This document shows, one piece after another, positions 6,823-10,589 of a DNA stretch of 10,589 nt. The first letter of the stretch is position 1. Each line of letters begins with the position of its first letter. The notes beneath the pieces are model-generated. The model saw nothing but the letters and a program-made list of their open reading frames with translations. It made no database searches and was not told the origin of the DNA. Source of the stretch: Deltaproteobacteria bacterium. Its GTDB lineage: Bacteria > Desulfobacterota > Deferrimicrobia > Deferrimicrobiales > Deferrimicrobiaceae. Made by a program: the position numbers and the translations under genes. The stretch is taken from assembly GCA_003105225.1 (NCBI GenBank), contig PQAK01000133.1, forward strand, positions 690 through 11,278. Reading direction: 5' to 3'.

Positions 6823-8832
6823 GTGGAGAACGAGCCGCTCGCCCTGCGGTCCATCAACGCGATACGGTTCCTTTCGGTCGACGCCGTGCAGAAGGCGAAA
6901 TCGGGCCACCCCGGCACCCCGATGGGGCTGGCGCCGCTGGCGTACCTGCTGTGGACCCGCTACCTCCGGTACAACCCGCGGAACCCGGACTGGCCGGGGC
7001 GCGACCGGTTCATCCTCTCGTGCGGGCATGCATCGATGCTGCTGTATTCCCTGCTCCACCTCACCGGCTTCGACCTGTCGATGGAGGACCTGCGGCAATT
7101 CCGGCAGTGGGGGAGCAAGACGCCCGGGCACCCCGAGGCGGGGCACACCCCGGGCGTCGAGGTGACGACCGGCCCGCTGGGGCAGGGGATCGGGAACGCG
7201 GTGGGGATGGCGATGGCCTCCCGCCTGCTGGCCCACCGGTTCAACCGGCCGGGGCACGAGATCGTCTCCCACCGGGTCGTGGCGCTGTGCTCCGACGGGG
7301 ACCTCATGGAGGGGGTGGCGTCCGAGGCCGCGTCGCTGGCCGGGTTCCATCGGCTGGGGAACCTCGTCGCGTTCTACGACGACAACCGGATCACGATCGA
7401 GGGGTCGACCGACCTCGCCTTCCGCGAGGACGTGGCGGGCCGGTTCCGCGCCTACGGCTGGAACGTCCTTTCGGTGGCCGACGGGAACACCGACCTGGAC
7501 GGCATCTCCGCGGCGATCGAGGCGGCGTTCGCCGAGCGGGAGCGCCCCACCCTGGTGATCGTGCGGACGCACATCGCCTTCGGCAGCCCCAACAAGCAGG
7601 ATACGGCGGAAGCCCACGGTTCCCCGCTGGGGGATGCGGAGGTCGCGCTGGCGAAGGAGGCGCTGGGGTGGCCGAAGGAACCCGCCTTCCACGTGCCGGA
7701 CGACGTCCTGGGCCACTTCCGGGAAGCGGTCCCCCGCGGGGAAGGATTCGAGCGCGAATGGCGGGTGCGGATGGCCGCATATACCCGCGCGTTCCCGGAC
7801 CTCGCGGTGGAATGGGAGCGGGTGGTCTGGGGAGACCTTCCCGAGAGTTGGGCGGACAGCCTTCCCGCCTTCCCTCCCGAGGGAGGGGCGGTCGCCACGC
7901 GGAGCGCCTCGGGCAAGGTGATCAATGCGATCGCGGCGAAACTCCCCGAGCTTGCCGGGGGGTCGGCGGACCTGGCGCCGTCCACGGAGACGCTCATCAA
8001 GGGCGGGGGGGAGTTCCTCCCCGGGGCTGCGCCGGGAGGGCGCAATTTCCACTTCGGCGTCCGCGAGCACGGGATGGGCGCGATCTTGAACGGTATGGCG
8101 CGCCATGGCGGGGTCATCCCCTACGGGGCGACTTTCCTCATCTTCTCCGATTACATGCGGGCCTCCATCCGCCTGGCCGCGCTCATGGGGATCCGGGTGA
8201 TCTATGTCTTCACGCACGATTCCGTCGGCTTGGGCGAGGACGGCCCCACCCACCAGCCCATCGAGCACCTTGCGGCGCTCCGGGCGATGCCCAACCTCCA
8301 CGTGCTGCGGCCCGCCGACGCGAACGAAACCGCCGCGGCGTGGAAAATGGCCCTGGAGCGGACCGCGGGCCCCAGCGCGCTGTCCCTGACCCGGCAGAAG
8401 CTGCCGGTCCTGTCCCCCGCCGCCGTACACCGGGACGGGAACGTCTACCGGGGCGCGTACATCTATGAAGAAGGCGCCGGAGGAACCCCGAGGGTGATCC
8501 TCCTGGCCTCCGGTTCCGAGGTGCACGTGGCCCTGGCGGCGAAGAAGCTCCTCGAGGCCGACGGCATCCCCGCTCGCGTGGTCAGCTTCCTTTGCAGGGA
8601 GCGGTTCGAGGAGCAGCCGGTCGCGTATCGCGAGGCCGTTCTTCCCCCTTCCGTCCGTGCGCGCGTTTCGGTGGAGGCGGGGGTCGTCTTCGGGTGGGAG
8701 CGATACGTGGGGGAACGGGGGATTTCCGTGGGGATCGACCGGTTCGGCGCCTCCGCGCCGGGGGACCGGGTGTTGCGGGAATTCGGGATTACGCCCGAGA
8801 ACGTGGCGTCGAGGGCCAAAGCGTTGTTATAG
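6823..8832 (+). CDS. tkt: Transketolase
   Basis: A complete 669-residue transketolase, the normal length. It moves two-carbon ketol units between sugar phosphates in the cytoplasm, using thiamine diphosphate and a divalent cation, and joins the pentose phosphate pathway to glycolysis. H29 lies in KSGHPGTPMG. The ThDP/metal motif is SDGDLMEG (D158) through FYDDN (N188). The catalytic glutamate is E415 in REHGMGAILNG, followed by the pyrimidine-binding segment ATFLIFSDYMRASIRL and by GEDGPTHQPIEHLAALR. The C-terminal domain is intact, with VILLASGSEVHVALAA. Translation starts at GTG 6823, preceded by a perfect AGGAGG at 6811-6816. Only 12 bases separate it from terC, and transaldolase follows after 29, so it is inside an operon. 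The leading Ser of SDGD is common in bacterial members and does not suggest loss of activity. Confidence 0.97.
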   Translation: MENEPLALRSINAIRFLSVDAVQKAKSGHPGTPMGLAPLAYLLWTRYLRYNPRNPDWPGRDRFILSCGHASMLLYSLLHLTGFDLSMEDLRQFRQWGSKTPGHPEAGHTPGVEVTTGPLGQGIGNAVGMAMASRLLAHRFNRPGHEIVSHRVVALCSDGDLMEGVASEAASLAGFHRLGNLVAFYDDNRITIEGSTDLAFREDVAGRFRAYGWNVLSVADGNTDLDGISAAIEAAFAERERPTLVIVRTHIAFGSPNKQDTAEAHGSPLGDAEVALAKEALGWPKEPAFHVPDDVLGHFREAVPRGEGFEREWRVRMAAYTRAFPDLAVEWERVVWGDLPESWADSLPAFPPEGGAVATRSASGKVINAIAAKLPELAGGSADLAPSTETLIKGGGEFLPGAAPGGRNFHFGVREHGMGAILNGMARHGGVIPYGATFLIFSDYMRASIRLAALMGIRVIYVFTHDSVGLGEDGPTHQPIEHLAALRAMPNLHVLRPADANETAAAWKMALERTAGPSALSLTRQKLPVLSPAAVHRDGNVYRGAYIYEEGAGGTPRVILLASGSEVHVALAAKKLLEADGIPARVVSFLCRERFEEQPVAYREAVLPPSVRARVSVEAGVVFGWERYVGERGISVGIDRFGASAPGDRVLREFGITPENVASRAKALL

Positions 8833-8861
8833 GAATCTTTCGCCTTGGGAGGGGAGGCAGC

Positions 8862-10004
8862 ATGAAAGGGAGAGACAATCCGCTGGTCCGGCTGGGGGAG
8901 ATGGGCCAGAGCCCCTGGCTCGATTACATCCACCGGGGCATGATCGAGTCGGGAGAGCTTGCCCGGCTGGTGTCGGACGACGGCATCAAGGGGGTGACCT
9001 CCAACCCGACGATCTTCGAGAAGGCGATCTCCGGGGGACATGAATACGACGCGCAGATCCAGGCGCTGGCGTCGGCTCGGGCAAGCGTGCCGGATGCCTA
9101 TACCGAGATCGCTACGGAGGACATCCGCCGGGCGGCGGACGTGCTGCGGCCGGTCCATGACGCGTCGTCGGGGGCGGACGGCTACATCTCGCTGGAGGTC
9201 GAACCGGATATTGCCGCCGATACCGCGAAGACGGTCTCCCGGGCGGTAGAGCTTCACCGGAAGGTGTCGCGGCCCAACGTGTTCATCAAGATCCCCGCCA
9301 CCCCCGAGGGGCTGCCGGCCATCGAGGAGACGATCGCGCGGGGAGTCCCCGTGAACGTGACGCTCATCTTCTCGGTGAAGCGATACGAGGAGGTGGCCGA
9401 GGCGTATCTCCGCGGCCTGGAGAAGCTGATAGCCTCGGGAGGGAATCCGCGGAGCGTGGCCTCGGTGGCTTCCTTCTTCGTGTCGCGGGTGGATACCGCG
9501 GTCGACAAGCTCCTCGAGGAACTGATCCCCCGCTATCCCGGCTCTCCCCGGGCGGAGACCGCGATCTCGCTGCTGGGAAAGGTGGCGGTCGCCAACGCAT
9601 GGCTGGCGTACGCCAGGTTCGGGGCGATCTTCTCCACCCCGAGATGGCGCGCGCTCGCGGCGGCCGGCGCCAGGGTCCAGCGCCCCCTGTGGGCGAGCAC
9701 GGGCACGAAAAATCCGAAATATCCGGACGTGAAGTACGTCGAGGAATTGATCGGCCCCGACACCGTCAACACGATGCCTCCCCAGACGATGGACGCCTTC
9801 CGGGACCACGGGATCGTGAGCGACACGCTGTCCGGAAAGGAAGAGGAGGCCCGGCGGATCCTTTCGGACCTCGGCCAGATGGAGATCGGGCTCGAGGAGG
9901 TCTGCGAGAAACTGACCCGGGACGGCGTCAAGAGCTTCGCCGACTCCTTCCGGAAGCTGCTCGCGGCCATCGAGCGCAGGCTTACCCTGGCCAGCCCCGC
10001 CTGA
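8862..10004 (+). CDS. tal: Transaldolase (long, actinobacterial/cyanobacterial-type)
   Basis: A complete 380-residue transaldolase. It transfers a three-carbon dihydroxyacetone unit between sugar phosphates in the non-oxidative pentose phosphate pathway, through a Schiff base with lysine. That lysine is K143 in NVFIKIPATPEGLPAIE. The acid/base aspartate is probably D21 in SPWLDYIHRG. Other family marks are GVTSNPTIFEKAI (44-56), VNVTLIFSVKRYEE, ASFFVSRVDTAVDKLL, RPLWASTGTKNP and PDTVNTMPPQTMDAF. The length and motifs fit the longer Tal type (about 370-380 residues) rather than the roughly 317-residue TalB type or the roughly 215-residue MipB/TalC type. It is not fused to glucose-6-phosphate isomerase, as some relatives are. 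The ATG at 8862 follows gggaggggagg. It sits between tkt and the 6-phosphogluconate dehydrogenase gene on the same strand. Confidence 0.96.
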   Translation: MKGRDNPLVRLGEMGQSPWLDYIHRGMIESGELARLVSDDGIKGVTSNPTIFEKAISGGHEYDAQIQALASARASVPDAYTEIATEDIRRAADVLRPVHDASSGADGYISLEVEPDIAADTAKTVSRAVELHRKVSRPNVFIKIPATPEGLPAIEETIARGVPVNVTLIFSVKRYEEVAEAYLRGLEKLIASGGNPRSVASVASFFVSRVDTAVDKLLEELIPRYPGSPRAETAISLLGKVAVANAWLAYARFGAIFSTPRWRALAAAGARVQRPLWASTGTKNPKYPDVKYVEELIGPDTVNTMPPQTMDAFRDHGIVSDTLSGKEEEARRILSDLGQMEIGLEEVCEKLTRDGVKSFADSFRKLLAAIERRLTLASPA

Positions 10005-10037
10005 CAACGCCTGCAACCGCCGTACGGGAGAAGCGCC

Positions 10038-10589
10038 ATGCGGATCGCGATGGTGGGCCTTGGGAAGATGGGATTGAACATGACCCGGCGGCTGCTGCGC
10101 GGCGGCCACGAGGTGGTCGCGGTCGACCGGTCCAAGGCGGCGGTCGAGGAAGCCTCGCGGGACGGGGCGCTCCCCGCCGCCTCGCTCCCCGATGCCGTGG
10201 GCAAGCTCTCCCCCGAGAGGGCCGTGTGGCTCATGGTGCCCGCCGGGACCCCCGTGGACGAAACCATCGATGGCCTGCGCGGGCTGTTGTCCCCCGGCGA
10301 CGTCGTGATCGACGGCGGCAACTCGAAGTACACGGACGCCCCGCGCCGCGCGACGGCGCTCGGAGAGCGGGGGATCCGGTTCCTGGACGTGGGAACCAGC
10401 GGGGGGATCTGGGGGCTCGAGGAAGGGTACTGCCTGATGGCCGGCGGCGACCCGGAAGCCTTTCGGCGGGTGACGCCGGTGCTTGCCACCCTGGCCCCTC
10501 CCGGCGGGTTCGCCTACATGGGGCCGCACGGCGCCGGCCACTTCGTGAAGATGATCCACAACGGGATCGAGTACGGGATGATGCAGGCC
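10038..10589 (+). CDS. gnd: 6-phosphogluconate dehydrogenase, decarboxylating (5' part)
   Basis: The first 184 codons are present; the frame is still open at the window edge. The enzyme converts 6-phosphogluconate to ribulose 5-phosphate and CO2 with reduction of NAD(P). The dinucleotide motif is GLGKMGLNM (7-15). VIDGGNSKYTD and VGTSGGIWGLEEGYCLMAGG bind substrate. The catalytic region KMIHNGIEYGMMQA (K171, H174, N175, E178) is at the very end. GTSGGIWGLEEGYCL is typical of the short, roughly 300-residue class rather than the roughly 470-residue class, whose motif has GEEGARYGPS. The second strand ends in D30-R31-S32; an acidic residue there usually favours NAD, and the next Arg leaves this open. 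ATG 10038 follows GGGAG at 10026-10030. It is 33 bases after the tal stop, the fourth gene of the operon. A relative such as 3-hydroxyisobutyrate dehydrogenase is excluded by the substrate motifs. Confidence 0.95.
   Translation, partial: MRIAMVGLGKMGLNMTRRLLRGGHEVVAVDRSKAAVEEASRDGALPAASLPDAVGKLSPERAVWLMVPAGTPVDETIDGLRGLLSPGDVVIDGGNSKYTDAPRRATALGERGIRFLDVGTSGGIWGLEEGYCLMAGGDPEAFRRVTPVLATLAPPGGFAYMGPHGAGHFVKMIHNGIEYGMMQA

Noticed and set aside
5613..8526. Long open frames of 951 codons (+, 5613-8468) and 893 codons (-, 5845-8526) across terC and tkt
   Set aside because: Low-complexity Arg/Gly/Pro/His composition, no ribosome site logic and no recognisable motifs; terC and tkt are clearly the real genes.
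8463..10559. 698-codon minus-strand open frame opposite tal and gnd
   Set aside because: Antisense shadow of two well-supported genes; the composition is biased and no motif is visible.

Overview
This is a high-GC, gene-dense stretch of an ordinary bacterial chromosome. The genes point to a free-living heterotroph with a respiratory TCA cycle and a pentose phosphate pathway. The protein flavour (AcnA type, a short 77-residue conserved protein, a CBS-ACT protein, a short-type 6-phosphogluconate dehydrogenase) resembles the former Deltaproteobacteria, such as Desulfuromonadota/Desulfobacterota relatives. That placement is an impression from recognition, not a computed result. No mobile element, CRISPR array, rRNA, tRNA or phage gene is visible.

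Layout. Bases 1-234 hold the 3' end of an NADP-type glutamate dehydrogenase gene, closed by a strong intrinsic terminator. Next comes a small four-helix membrane protein of the DMT/DUF486 family (383-715, +). It converges on a secreted Cys/His/Met-rich protein (744-1211, -), which has a possible sigma-54 promoter. A CBS-pair plus ACT-like protein (1422-2060, +) diverges from that gene and converges on a complete aconitase gene, acnA (2086-4887, -). AcnA and the manganese exporter gene mntP (4919-5527, +) start only 31 bases apart, head to head. mntP overlaps the end of a 77-residue protein of unknown function (5502-5735, -).

From about 5763 a plus-strand operon runs to the end of the window: terC (5878-6810), transketolase (6823-8832), transaldolase (8862-10004) and 6-phosphogluconate dehydrogenase (10038 onward, cut by the window edge). 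Gaps between these genes are 12, 29 and 33 bases. A good sigma-70-like promoter and a leader with a terminator-like hairpin precede terC.

How the genes fit together. The last three genes form the non-oxidative and oxidative pentose phosphate module. mntP and terC belong to two families tied to manganese export, so the centre of the window looks like a small metal-homeostasis neighbourhood fused by transcription to central carbon metabolism. No clearly new multi-gene system is present. The most interesting items are the terC leader, the Cys-rich secreted protein, and the mntP/77-residue/terC neighbourhood.
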